A DNA stretch of 64,000 bases from Cunninghamia lanceolata (GCA_027924645.1 BSBN01000047.1:1550001-1614000), one strand, 5' to 3'; counted from the stretch's first letter, positions 31,641 to 43,441 are shown. The notes: generated by a model from the sequence alone, not told the origin. Numbers and translations are program-made.

Positions 31641-32770
31641 TCCCCTTATAAAGATTTAGAGCTAGATGTGCTCTCCTCAACTTCTTGTCTATCTAAGGGT
31701 TTGGATTCAACTTTCTCAGACATAGGAGGAAGTTGAATCACATCTTTATGTTTACTTTGTTCTAGCTACAATGTAATAGAAGAAGGCTTAGTTTCTCTAA
31801 AAATCACATTTCTATTATATATTACCTTATGTGAAATAGGATCCCAAAGCTTGTATGATCCTTTCACACCATAGCTGTACCTGATGGAAATACATTTCAC
31901 AGCCTTGTTTTCCAACTTTGTTTTCTTCTCCTTTGACACATGTGCATATTCCTCACAACCAAAAAATCTAAGATATCTTAATGAAGGCTTGTGATCTGAC
32001 CACACCTCCATAGGTATTTTATCAACAAGAGCTGATGTAGGAGACCTATTAATTAAGTAGCACTTGTAGTGGCAACAACTTTATCCCAAAACCTTTATCC
32101 TAGACTAGCACCACTAAGTATACTCATAGGCTTCTCCACTAGTGTCCTATTCATTCTTTCTGCAACTCCATTCTATTGTAGAGAATATGGATTTATCTTT
32201 TGTCTTTGAATGTCACAGTCTTTACATTTTTTTCAAAATCATTAGAGAAAAATTCACTACCATCGTTAGTCCTCAAACATTTTATTTTCTTTCTAGTCTA
32301 CAACTCAACTGTTGATTTAAATTATTTAAATCAACTAAAAAATTAGATTTAATCTTTAGAAAATATATCCATGTCCTTTTGCTATAATCATCAATAAATG
32401 AAATGTATAATATGTGAATTTTATAATGGAATAAACATCTACATGACCAAACACACCAAAATGAATAAGATCCAATACACCACAAGATTTATGAGAACTT
32501 AATTAAAAATGAATACAATTTTGTTTACCATAAATACAATGCTCATATAAATTGAAACCAAAATTACAATCAATCAACCCTTCAACAAGGTTTTTATTTT
32601 TCAAGGTCCTAATAAACTTTTCTCCAATGTGGTCTAATCTCTGGTGCCATAACATAGTCTTCTCTATTAGTAATTTTGATTCAGAAGAAAGAGCACCCTT
32701 AGGTACCCAGAAGCCATGACCATCTACTGAGGAGGAAACCCTCATTTTTCCAATTAAGTAGTCACAAACA
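31641..32770 (-). pseudogene. Copia GAG-pre-integrase and integrase, degenerate
   Basis: The GAG-pre-integrase segment LWHQRLDHIGEKFIRTLKNKNLVEG with the His and Cys pattern (HQRLDHIG, YEHCIYGKQ) lies at about 32,660-32,520. The integrase core near 32,490-32,290 includes a FIDDYSKRTWIYFLK reading. The C-terminal part at 32,011-31,766 reads EVWSDHKPSLRYLRFFGCEEYAHV, KLENKAVKCI and a SYKLWDP segment, which is the usual end of copia integrase. Frameshifts and stops separate the blocks. Confidence 0.8.
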
Positions 32771-33200
32771 TGCTTTTTAGAGAAGTGTTATTGCACTCAA
32801 TAGTGTATGCATCAAGATTATACAATGTGTCAAATATAACACCTCTAGCGATCACCATAGCACCTCTAACCATCTTTCACTTGCATTAGAAAAGAGTACC
32901 CGCACACCCACATCTATTATTTTACTCACAGATAATAAATTTCATGCTAACCCAGAGATATGCAACATACCATTAATCCTTTTTACTCTACCATCAAGAA
33001 ATGTGATTTTAACTTTACCACGACCAATAATATTTAAATAAGAACCATCACCCAAGTACACCTTACCTCCATCAAATTCTTCATATTCAAAAAATTAATC
33101 TCTATTAGGAGTTAGATGGAAAGATGCACTCAAGTCAATTAACCATGCATCATTACCTGCATGAGTGGCCAAAGCTACAATGAACGCATCACCATATTCC
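32771..33200 (-). pseudogene. Copia protease, degenerate
   Basis: NDAWLIDLSASFHLTPNRD at about 33,160-33,100 corresponds to the copia protease start, normally DSGAS; here the triplet is DLS, so the active site is lost. EYEEFDGGKVYLGDGSYLNIIGRGKVKI and a LHISGLA-stop-NLLSVSK block follow to about 32,930. The rest is full of stops. Confidence 0.75.
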
Positions 33201-33993
33201 TTCTTATATTCAGAGTTAGAATCAAATTTCTTCTTTTTCTTCTTCTTTCCTTCTTTGTACTCCTTACGAAAGTGTCCAGGCTTATCATAATTTCAGTAAA
33301 TAACTTTGGACTTTTAAAGAGATTTAGATCTCCCCTTGGACTTGGATTTGTCATGCTTCTCGCTCTTGTTTCCTTTTTCTTTAGGTCTTCCATGAATACT
33401 CAGGTCCTCTTTGGCATTGATGGATACCTTCCTCCTCATCTCTTCACAAAGAAAATAACCCACAAATCTTCAACTTTTAAGAAAACAAAAGTACTCCCAA
33501 TAGCCATAACAAGAGAATCCCATGAATCAAGCAAAGAACAAAGTAGGATTTGACATCTCTCCTCCTCATCCATTTTTACACCAATTGATGCCAATTGAGC
33601 CACCAACATATTGAATGCTTCTAGATGGTTTGAAATTCATCCACCCTTTTTCATTCTCAAGGAATACAACTTCTTTCTCAAGAAAATCTTGTTCACAAAA
33701 GATTTGGCTTGATATATCTCATCAAGATTCTTCCATAGTTTCTTCACAAAGGGCTCTTCATGGACATTGATTAAAATAGAGTCTGCTAGGCACAATCTGA
33801 TTAGACCCTTGCCTTTATGGTCCATAACATCATATTGAGTAGCCAAAGTAGCATCTGGAGGCCTTGAAACATGCTCATCAACAACATCCCACATATCTTG
33901 ATCAATTAACAAACCTTCCATCTTCAGCTTCCACATCTCAAAATTGTTACTAGAAAACTTCTCTACCTCTATTCTCCCTCATGTGCTCACCAT
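33201..33993 (-). pseudogene. Copia gag, degenerate
   Basis: The ATG at 33,993-33,991 gives MVST, a stop, GRIEVEKFSSNNFEMWKLKME, the usual start of Tork-like copia gag. WDVVDEHVSRPPDATLATQYDVMDHKGKGLIRLCLAD follows (33,890-33,780). Near 33,300-33,240 a zinc-knuckle relic reads NYDKPGHFRKEYK with the first and third Cys lost. Stops at 33,979 and near 33,636, and frameshifts beyond 33,540, inactivate it. Confidence 0.8.
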
Positions 33994-34100
33994 CTAAAAA
34001 TTCCTGCAACAAGATGATAAAGTATCTTCTACACAAGCTCCCACTCAAAATTTAATTAGTTCAAAAAACCCAACAACTCACAACTAAAGCTAAGGGTGAT

Positions 34101-34115
34101 CAAGCTCTGATACCA
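34101..34115 (-). promoter_or_regulatory. Copia primer-binding site (initiator tRNA-Met type)
   Basis: On the minus strand TGGTATCAGAGCTTG begins 2 nt after the LTR end, the standard copia primer site complementary to initiator tRNA-Met. Confidence 0.9.
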
Positions 34116-34117
34116 CT

Positions 34118-34909
34118 TGTAAGGAAGCTAAGGTTGCAAAACAACTTCCTACACTAATCTTGAGAGGAGGACTATGTAAATTGTTTTAAATATTTACAAC
34201 AATTGTACAAATTATATGTTAATAAACATAAATAGCAATCATACTACAACACAATGATTTATGTGGTAAAAACCCTTTCAGGAGAAAAACCCCACACTCC
34301 AAAAGTAGCTCAATATATTATTTAGAAATCTCAACAATATTACAATATACTTTTAGAGAAAACCTTCATAGGAGTATCACCAACTAGAGATCTAGAGGCA
34401 ACTTAACAACATCTATAAGACTCCCACACACAACCACCATCTCAAGTACCTAATATATAGGAGGTACAATACATGAAATCATCAAACAATAATTAGAGAA
34501 CCATGAGCCAAAACACCTAAAAGTGGAGCCCAAATCCTTAGGGTTCCATTATCTCCAATCAAAGATGCCTTATGATGTGTCATAACATGCATCATAAGTT
34601 GGTTATCACATGTAACTCCCCCTTACAACTCTTTTCTATGTTGAACACATTTTTACATTTCCAATATGGGAGGCCCAACTTCTGGAGGCCATAACTTTTG
34701 ATTCGAGAGGTCGATTTAGCCCCTTTGTTTTAAATTTTAGATCTCAAAGAGAACTACACTTTGGGCACCCCTGCAAGTAGTTCCAAACAACGTAGAATTT
34801 TTATTTTAGCCAAAAACCAACTTTAGATCCCATAAATTGAGTTTATTCAATTTTATAACCAAAAAATCACTCTTTTTGTAATTGCAAGGTTGAGACACCT
34901 TTCTTAACA
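34118..34909 (-). repeat. Copia LTR shared by two partial elements
   Basis: On the minus strand it runs from TGTTAAGAAAGG (34,909) to CTTCCTTACA (34,118), 792 bp. On its left is a primer-binding site, as for a 5' LTR. On its right is a purine tract (AAAAGTGGGAGAA) preceded by an RNase H C-terminus, as for a 3' LTR. It therefore separates two copia units in the same orientation (LTR-sharing tandem or recombination product). It shares its primer-proximal 200 bp with the solo LTR at 39,626. A nested hairpin lies at 34,262-34,296. Confidence 0.75.
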
Positions 34910-35060
34910 TTCTCCCACTTTTCAAACAACTTGCAAGAGCAAACAGAGTATTAGCACCATGATTTAATTGATAGGGGCTAAGAGGCCCATAGACTTTGAA
35001 CACCATATGAACTTCTCTATGCTCACATGCCTAGTTAATGAATCTACAACATTCATTAAA
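34910..35060 (-). pseudogene. Copia RNase H C-terminus and polypurine tract (element C1)
   Basis: The minus-strand reading NVVDSLTRHVSIEKFIWCSKSMGLLAPIN then stop (about 35,050-34,965) matches the usual end of copia pol (NVADSLTKPVS...). The purine tract AAAAGTGGGAGAA (34,922-34,910) directly abuts the LTR start. Upstream (to the right) I find no further convincing pol sequence, so only this tail of a second copia element remains. Confidence 0.55.
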
Positions 35061-37825
35061 GTCCATCTTGAGGTCCTCATGACACTAAAAACCATTGCAG
35101 AAGATCATCCATCACTAAGTAAAAATCCACACCACTGTTAAAGCTCCCATTGAACCATGATATCGAGCTGCACATGGCATTGTGATAACCATCTCCTAAC
35201 TGAAGATCACGCATGGCCCTTGCACAATCAAAATACTCAACTACAACATGAATAGCTACCAAAGGATTTAAAGTAGAGTCATGATCTACAAAACAAGAAG
35301 ATAAACCTCCACCTATAATCTAGGAATCTATCCATCACCACAAACTATGCATCCACATAAACAACTATGTCATGCCAAAGCTCCATGCATATAAGAACCT
35401 CCATGACACCATGATCATCACCCTTAATGTACCTACATCAAACTTCCACTAAATCGAGATCTATAATCTCTCATACATAATATTCAATAAATTTCTAAAA
35501 TACATATGTATCATGTACTACAAACACCATCTCACTACTTTACAGTGACAAATATACCAATGCACCAAGTGACCGAATAAAGGCTAACCAACTGAATTTG
35601 CATCAACACTAAAAGATATATGGGTATAGACAACTCACGTTCAAGTTATGTATGTAACCTACAAGTATAGACAACGAACAAAATTACTCAACTCGTAGAT
35701 CTCAAAAAATGTAAAATATAGGTTCAACTGCATCAGTAATCATATAAAACAAAGACAACTAGATATTAACATGTTGATTTTCTTTGACTCAAACACTAGA
35801 TCAACTCTAGATCCAATTTGTTGTAAACCCACAAAGTACCATAGTTTAGGAACCCATCAAGCAAAACTATAGAAGTATAAGTGAACAAAGTACATGCCAA
35901 TACTTCCAAACTTGATCCACTATGAGGTACTTAGAAAATTCTCTTTGTCACCTGTAAGAAGTACAAAAATAAAGACCGTGGACACAAGATATGACTTGCT
36001 AAATAAATAAGAGAAAAACTAGCTTCCATCGACAATTTTCTATCATAAATAACAAAATCTAGAAAAACCACTAATACCACAACACATTTCTCAAAAAGAT
36101 CTTTTTGATGACTATAATAATCTGAAAATCCAACACTATGGGTGAAAGTTATGGCTTTAAAAAAAATTGCTCCTTTAGAAAAAATAAAAAAAAACACATC
36201 TGTACTATTTTGGTGGCTATAGGGTGGTGTTTCTGATAATTGTCTAATGGCAGTGGTGCATGAGCAATGTTGGCTGGTGGAAAACTAAGCACTAGCAGCT
36301 CCCAGGTAGAGGAACAATGGCCCACTAATGGTGAACAAGCAAGTGGCAGTGGATTGTTTCACTTCAATGGTGATCTATTGGTTGGCATGATGGGAGGATA
36401 TTGAGCTCCTAATGATTGGTAGCCAAAATCTTGTGAAACCCCTTGGTTTCCCATATGACCAAGGCTTTGGCCAAAAAACCTTTGAGACCTGTGAACTGGT
36501 GACATCACCTTTGCATCAAAATCATACAACTAACCTGTCATTTTTTATTTTCTACCAATCATACCTTGATTTATGCGATGCTTACATAGGAGAATATATT
36601 GTTGAATATGCCACAGATCTAATATTTGTTATACCTATCTATGAACTTACGAATTATATGGATTTTGTATGAATACAAGGATTTCGACCTGTGAAGATTC
36701 CTCCATGCCCCAAAAAATCATATGTCGATCCATAGTTTTTGGGCCTTCTGCATCTAATGGTGAGGTTTATTTTTCTCTAGAATTTCATATGCAAGATTTA
36801 ATCTCCAAAACCCTCACAAAATGAGCCCAAACAAAAAACCATTTTCCAAATCAATGCACAAACCCTAGATCTATAACACATATGAAACCTTCCCTTCAAT
36901 CTTTTCCTACAAGACTATGGATCCAACTATGAAAATGCTTCCACTCAAACAAAGGGTTAACAAGACCTACAAGACCATGACCCCAAAATTAAATATTTGG
37001 TACTAAATTTTCTCAATGTGACACCCACATTAAATATTTATCCCAATGTCTCATACAACATACAAGTGTCCCCAACAATGCCTATCCCATGTGGTATCCA
37101 TATCTTTAAATGTATTGTAATTAAATATTTATTTTACATTATTATTATTATGCAAGGTATACAACACACCTTTCCCAACAATTACATCCTAAGATTTCAT
37201 AGCCATACTTTTATTATATGTTCATCATACATTGAGGGCATCATGTCTTCTCCCACATATTACATCATTCCTACCTTATCCACTAGGGGCTTATTACTGG
37301 GTAATCCCACAATAATGAGTCCCACCTTTTGGCCAAGATGGACATTGATATCAGCATTTTTAACTAAATATTCACTTTCTGAGACCTATAACAGCTAAAC
37401 CATTAAGAATTTAGAGATGATGCAAACTAGTGATTTGTGTGTAGATTCCAAATATATTTTTAATTTTTTTTTTTGAAATAAATCATGAATCTTTCAATGT
37501 CTCCTTTAATAACTAGTTTTTAATAGTAAACAACATTTTCAGAAAGTAACATTTATGCTCTTGGATGCCACATCAAGGGCATATATGCCACTTTAGTGCC
37601 CTATGTACTTACACAGATGATTTTGGTCATTGAAGACCACATCATCATTTTTACTTGCCCATGTTGGAGGCAACTTACCTTCCTTTATGCCATCTCCAAG
37701 CCATAGGTGCTTACTATTGTTTTATCATTATTTATGTTTACATGCTTATCACATGATTTATTCATTCTTGCTATTTCTTTACATGATTACATTCTTACAT
37801 GCTTATCCTTAGATCACTTTAATCT
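35061..37825. other. Region without recognised gene
   Basis: No gene or terminal repeat recognised. Short ORFs (for example 35,931-36,197 minus, 36,412-36,672 plus, 36,997-37,398 plus) have AT-driven composition rich in Ile, Phe, Tyr and His and show no family motif; I regard them as chance. Confidence 0.4.
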
Positions 37826-39305
37826 TGTTGGATCTAGGGCATACAACTGAGAGGGGGGGGGGTGAATCAGTTGTATAAAACTTCTTGTTCTTTCAAACAC
37901 TTGATTCTTTGTTGTTAGTTAGCAGCATATCAATTAATCATCCATGAAAGCATAATACATAAACACAAGAGCAGATAAGCATCAACACATTGAACACCAA
38001 GATTTTGACGTGGAAAACCCGGTTAAGGGAAAAACCATGGGGTGATTAACCCAAGAATTATTCTCTGTTAGAAGAATAAAGAAAAATGAATGGCACATGC
38101 CAATTAGGGCTCACTGCCCGAGCACACTGCTCACAAAGAGGCCCACTGCCTACAAGGAGACACACTGTCTACAAAGTGATAAAAATCACAGTCTTGAACT
38201 GGAGAATGACATCTCTACCATGTCTGGATCAGTTCCAATTAAGCCCAAAAACCTCTGTTCTGCCTTTCGCACTTCTCTTCGCTATGCCACACTCATCCAC
38301 ACACACCACACCTCGAAATGAACTCACATACCGTTATTTATACAAGACATCGACTTAGGATCAAACATCTATGTCAGCAAACAATCATAAGAGTATCCGC
38401 AAGATGAATAACACATCCGGTCGGCCACCACAAGAACATTCGCAGGATGAACAACTCATCCGGTCGGCTAAACAGAGCAAGAACTTCATCTGGAAGAATA
38501 ACTTCAATTCTGGGCTCTACTATCAATGCGGATCAACGACACAACCTCAACACAATCCAGAAAACTTCACAAGCCTGCCTGAATGTCCGGATACATCCGC
38601 ACTTCCTTTACTTGCTGGAATCTCTTGTCTTCCTCATCCGGAACTTCAAGAACACAGTCTGTCGCCACTGTAGAAGGTACTTCTGGACCTTCAAATCATA
38701 CATTATCAATGCGGACCAATGACACAACCTCAACATGATCCAAGAACCTTCACAAGCCTGTCTGAATGACCAGGTACGTCCGCATTTCCTTTACTTACTG
38801 AAATCTCTTATCCTCCTTATCCGGAACTTCAAGAACACAGTCTGTCGCCACTGTCATAATGCAAGAGGTACTTCCGGACCTCCAAATCATACACAAATCG
38901 AGATGGCACATCACAAGGACATCCCAAATACTCTTTCCAATCTGCAGATTAGGATTGTACAATTCTGGACCTCACCGGACCTTTCTGTGATCCTCTGTCA
39001 CCTCTAAGCACTTGCCGGAACCGGTTCCACACAAACAGCCATAACTTCTTCAGGTCTTCATGCGGACCTCTGAAAACTTGACTGAAGCATCTCAAGACTC
39101 ATATCTGCAAACCCTTTAATCCGCATCCTCCGGTTCTCAACCTATCCAATATATTTGCCTTCTTCTCATCACTGTTCTTCACTGTTCCTGACTGAGGGTA
39201 ATTTTCTCAATATCCTCAACACACAGCTCATCCAATCCTTCTTGTCAATGTAATATGAGTATGTTGACATCAATGACAACACTGGTTTGCCTCATACTTG
39301 CAACA
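37826..39305. mobile_element. Solo LTR with target-site duplication AATCT
   Basis: From TGTTGGATCT to CTTGCAACA (inverted ends TGTTG/CAACA), flanked by AATCT at 37,821-37,825 and 39,306-39,310. No internal region, so it arose by LTR-LTR recombination. It contains a G run at 37,850-37,860, a nested hairpin at 38,009-38,039, a short repeat with CATCCGGTCGGC near 38,412 and 38,457, and a 183-bp tandem duplication. The family is unassigned; the ends and hairpin resemble copia LTRs. Confidence 0.85.
38521..38895. repeat. 183-bp tandem duplication inside the solo LTR
   Basis: Copies begin with TATCAATGCGGA at 38,521 and 38,704 and share CACAACCTCAACA, TTCACAAGCCTG, CCGGAACTTCAAGAACACAG and TCTGTCGCCACTGT in the same order; the second copy has a short insertion (ATAATGCA). 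Confidence 0.85.
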
Positions 39306-39625
39306 AATCTCACATATTATCCCTCTCCTTGAATCCCTTGCATCTTATGGATGTGACCAATTAAAGAGGGGGCACACATTATCACTAATGTTCCAATGTT
39401 AAGTTCTAAAGTAGTGATAGGTGTTATATGAAAGTGCACCATTATGGATATATAGAGCATTATTACACAATATTATTTGCACTTCATGTGCCTTGTAATT
39501 CTATGGCTATTGGATGAAAAAAACACCATTTCTCATTTTCTAAATAGATAGAAATTTATAACTTTACTTATCTCTTGTTCCTATTTCCTAAATAGTTGGC
39601 AAATCTATTTTTTGTACCTAATACT
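39306..39625. other. Spacer between two solo LTRs
   Basis: Contains the AATCT duplication at its left end and ATACT at its right end; no gene seen. Confidence 0.5.
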
Positions 39626-40679
39626 TGAAAGGAAGCTAGGTGTGCAGAAATCACTTCCTACAGTAATCTAATGAGGAGAGGTGAGTGCAAATTCATTTTA
39701 ATCTTTACAGTTACAACAATGTTAACCCAACAACAAAGATATTGCAGCAAACACATACACAAGAATGTAAGACAAAAGAAGAGAGAGACAAGATATATGT
39801 GGGGAAAACCCTTATGGGTGAAAAACCCCACACTCTAAAACATAGCTCAAATGTATTTCGTAAACAATGAAGGTTACAATACAGTCACAGAGACAATGCT
39901 CTTGCAGGAGTCTTCGACACTCGTATCTGGAAATAATCTGATAGCATAACAGTACCTGTCAATCACATAATACATCTCCTCTCCAAAGCACCTGTTTATA
40001 AAGAAAATACAAGGCAAAAATGACTCTATCTTGGGATGGGCGTCCAACATGGCCTCATGGCCCAAAACCCATGCCTATGGACACTTGTCCAACATTGTAA
40101 GATGTTCCCGACACTTGTCAAGTCACCCCATCCCAAATAGGTCATCTATTTCCAATTTGGGTAATGACAGATGCTCTTAAGACTCTTACGACTGTCATAG
40201 AATCCGTCGTACTGACATATCTTACAGCTGTAAGAGAATCTATCATAAACAAGCTATAAATAGCATATTCTCTAACAACATGTCATAACCCTCCTTGGGG
40301 CGCCCAAAGATGCCTTTTTCAAAGATGCTTCTCGACATATGTCTTCACCTGTCATAGAATCTTCCATTTCTGACTCTTACATGTCATAGATTTGTCATAA
40401 GAATATGTCATAACTATTTTGGTCAATATTCCCTTACACACTATACAAGATGCCGACACATGGCAAAATATTCCTACCACTAAGTGGGACGCCAATCTCC
40501 TCATTTAAGGACAAATTTACATTTGGTTATCTTCCATGTAGGATGACACATCACCGTGCCAACTTCCCCAAGATGACAACATAGGATTTGCATCCTAATT
40601 ACACAATAGGCAATAAATAAATAAATACAATGAAATAATACAAGGAATTACCAAGGTTGAGACATCTTAATTCCCAACA
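39626..40679 (-). mobile_element. Solo copia LTR with target-site duplication ATACT
   Basis: From TGAAAGGAAGC (39,626) to ATTCCCAACA (40,679), flanked by ATACT at 39,621-39,625 and 40,680-40,684. The left 200 bp aligns with the left end of the copia LTR at 34,118 (AAGGAAGCTA, ACTTCCTACA, AAAACCCT, CCCCACACTC), and both right ends contain CAAGGTTGAGACA. So it is a longer member of the same LTR family, in the same (minus) orientation. A 7-bp outer stem TGTGGGG/CCCCACA with inner ACCC/GGGT stem lies at 39,798-39,832. Confidence 0.85.
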
Positions 40680-40684
40680 ATACT

Positions 40685-42128
40685 TAATTTTGAGACAAGA
40701 AGATACTCATTAAACACTTTTTCTTTGTTTTGGAGGGTCCATGGAGAGCACATTCCAAGGAACATACTAACATAATCACATCCATGTGTAGGGTCTATTA
40801 TTTTATATGGACCTCCTAGTGATATCATTTGATGTCTAAATATTTTCTTTACATGCATGCCTGTGAGTGCCACATACCTTGAGATGCATGATCATTTTGA
40901 TTTACACACACCTTAAACTGGAGGGAAAATGTAATGGTGAAAGTTGCATAACCATGCCATTTCCCATTTAATTTTGTGCCCATTTTAATGAAATGTCTTT
41001 TACATGTACATAGTGACATATGACACAATCGTGTGCAAAGTTGGTCTCATCCCCCTAGCCTTTTTACCCCTCTATTTACACATATATTCCTACATGCTTA
41101 ACTCTACCTTATCCTTATATGTGCACATACCTATACATTCACCTTATCCTCACATTCATCACATTCACCTAACACCTATGCACCTACCTCTATTTATTTG
41201 TTAGCTATCTAGAGAAAACCATTTGGCCACCTTGGGACACTTACATGGTTGTGGGGCAACCCTGTGGTCACAATCTTGTCCCCTTTCTCTCTAAAATTTT
41301 ATTTTATATTTAGTGAACTAGTCCCATTCACCTTCCCACCCTGAACCAACTAAACACACGACTGACACAATTTGATGCTATGTGGTAGTATTTAAAGAAT
41401 TTCAATGTATTCATTCTAATAATCTCATAATCTAAAATACACATGTTCTCTCTCATCCTAGACCATTAGTGGAGCAATCAATAATGACACATTTGGATTT
41501 GATGCACTAAAAGAAGTATTGAATTTGCATAGATCATCTTAGGAGGCTTGCCTCAAATTTCAAACCTTTGTATGTACATTTCTAGGGGTTAACCTAGGTG
41601 AATTTGTGTCCCTCTGATACAACAACCACCTTATCAAGGTATTCTTAAATACCACCATCCCCACACATACCAAAAAAGATAAAGAACATATAGGCACACT
41701 AGATGAGTAGAAGAACAAAATTCCATTGTGCACAAGGATGGATCAAGACTTAATGGACTTAAAGGACTAGTATGTGACAATGAACTTGTCCTAGGCTACT
41801 TTTGAGAGAACATAGGCCCAATACAAAATTAGAGGCATTCATCTAGCCAAGAGGCAACCTTTTCTATGCATACTCCTATTTGATTGATATCAAAATCTTA
41901 ATTGTTGGCACATAATCTTCCACCATAAAGCTAAATATGAGGACCTTTTTCATTTACTTTCCTAAAATAATAAGTATACTTGTCTAAATTATCAATCACC
42001 AACTATTATGAATTAATCTAGACTAATTCATACTTATTTATATTCATTTGATTACACTAATCTAAGTTAACCCTAAGAAACCATATCATTTGATTTGATT
42101 GCATGCTTACCTATATTTAAAAAATATA
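40685..42128. other. Region without recognised gene
   Basis: No gene or element ends recognised. Confidence 0.4.
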
Positions 42129-42224
42129 TCTAAAGTACGCCGAGAGATATCCTTCTCCTAAGATTAGTGATTAAAAAAAAGGTGCCTCGAGAAGGATATC
42201 AAAGACATCTCTTGGCGTACTTTA
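42129..42224. repeat. Near-perfect foldback (hairpin) of about 96 nt
   Basis: The left arm TCTAAAGTACGCCGAGAGAT followed by ATCCTTCTC (42,129-42,157) is complementary to the right arm (42,189-42,226) apart from one mismatch and a 9-nt insertion (GATATCAAAGAC versus GATATC region). The loop is about 31 nt and holds an A8 run. Length and pairing are compatible with a small-RNA precursor or the remains of a small inverted-repeat element. Confidence 0.65.
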
Positions 42225-42641
42225 GAAAGATATGGAATCTATCTTGTAATTGCTGCAACAATGTAACTCCGAAAAACACTAATTATTAATTTTTTTAATA
42301 AAGATTTTATATTGGAATCTTAATTTCTTTTAAATTTTCCACTACCACTCATGCCCACTACCACTCATGCCATTTTTAGTTTTTATTTGCTTGAAATCTT
42401 ATTTGCTATTTTTTTTGGAAACTTATAAAATTACATAGAATTTGGAATTTTTGGAATTTTTTTTCTGGGAAATCTGAATCTTTCTTGTGAATGTAGGAAC
42501 TCCTCTAACACAATTAAAAAAAATATTACAATGATATAAACAATATTATTAAAATACAAAATTTAAAAACTTTAATAAAATTATACAATAAATTGTGATC
42601 AATCCTTAAAAACTAAAAAATATCTCACTACATGGCTCTTG

Positions 42642-43325
42642 TTATGATTGTAATAATTTATTGAGACGCCTAAACTTATTTTCATGGTAAGCATTTAAGT
42701 CTATATCTTGCATCCTCAGAGGAGGAAATGAAAACACCAAAGGCTGCAGCTGCTTAGTTGCCTCTGAAACTTCTTTCATAAAGTGCTTTCTTATCCTCTC
42801 ATTATTTGCAGCCACATTACTGCTAGTACTCCCATCATCTTCACTATCTAATGGAAAAATAGTGGGAAAATGGGTTAACAAGAATAGAACTTTATTATGC
42901 ATGTTCTCTCCCTTTTCATCAATAACCCAGTCTTGGCCTTGAGGAGGCAATAGAACAAAAAGCCTCATGTGTTTCTCAGGCTTTTTGCATTTATAATACA
43001 AGTGTTGTTTCCATTCATCATCCATTAACCACATGGACATTTTATATTCTTCTTCTACTCCTTCACGTTCACACTGGTTTAATAGATTTCTGGTGATGGT
43101 AACCATGGCTTTGAATATGGGGTTGTCTTCAATGGATTTGCTGTAATATGCCATGTCTGCCCACCCTTTTTTGGCTAAGAATTCTCTGGCTTCTTCCCAC
43201 TCTGGAATGAACTCGTAGGGAATTCTTTTGAGAGATTTATGGTATGCTCCATAAACTCCATCCCAGAATTCTTCGTGCTCTGATTCAGTTCGAGCTTCAC
43301 AGTCCAGAAGAATTAAATCAAACAT
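42642..43325 (-). CDS. Unrecognised intact single-exon gene, paralogue of the gene at 47,991
   Basis: I take the ATG at 43,325-43,323 as start (MFDLILLDC) because it aligns with the MFGVFLLDC start of the paralogue; an in-frame ATG 33 nt upstream is possible. The protein has 227 residues, no signal peptide or membrane helix, and is rich in charged and aromatic residues. Conserved with the paralogue: LLDC, EHxEFW (about residue 20), RIP(Y/F)E, LAxKGWADxxYxSK (about 55-70), and a core of 51 residues (YYKCKKPEKHMRLFVLLPPQG to HFPTIFPLD, about 117-167) with 30 identities. I recognise no known domain or function. A TATA-like TATAAAAA lies about 120 nt upstream. The open frame amid decayed repeats suggests a functional gene or recent origin. 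Confidence 0.75.
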   Translation of the reverse strand: MFDLILLDCEARTESEHEEFWDGVYGAYHKSLKRIPYEFIPEWEEAREFLAKKGWADMAYYSKSIEDNPIFKAMVTITRNLLNQCEREGVEEEYKMSMWLMDDEWKQHLYYKCKKPEKHMRLFVLLPPQGQDWVIDEKGENMHNKVLFLLTHFPTIFPLDSEDDGSTSSNVAANNERIRKHFMKEVSEATKQLQPLVFSFPPLRMQDIDLNAYHENKFRRLNKLLQS

Positions 43326-43441
43326 TTTATATAATAAATCCTTTTGCAGAATACACAAGTGAGATTATTGAACTTTTAAAATTGATTGTTGCTCAACTTT
43401 TATTGGTAATTGCTGTATAATGTTAGCCTGGTACAGATGCG

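Larger units (their letters stand above)
30957..34117 (-). mobile_element. Ty1/copia internal region, truncated in RT (element C2)
   Basis: Reading right to left on the minus strand: primer site, gag, zinc knuckle, protease, GAG-pre-integrase, integrase and the first half of RT, the canonical copia order (integrase before RT). All domains contain stops. The reading ends abruptly near 30,957 just after the RT segment KFDTYVLSLEF; the YADD box, RNase H and 3' LTR are absent, so the element is truncated. It shares the LTR at 34,118-34,909 with the copia remnant on its right. Confidence 0.85.

Noticed and set aside
34118..34627. Shorter LTR ending at CCTTACA (34,627), which mirrors TGTAAGG at the other end
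   Set aside because: The polypurine tract and RNase H terminus at 34,910 place the real edge at 34,909, and the related solo LTR also continues past its internal CCTTACA.
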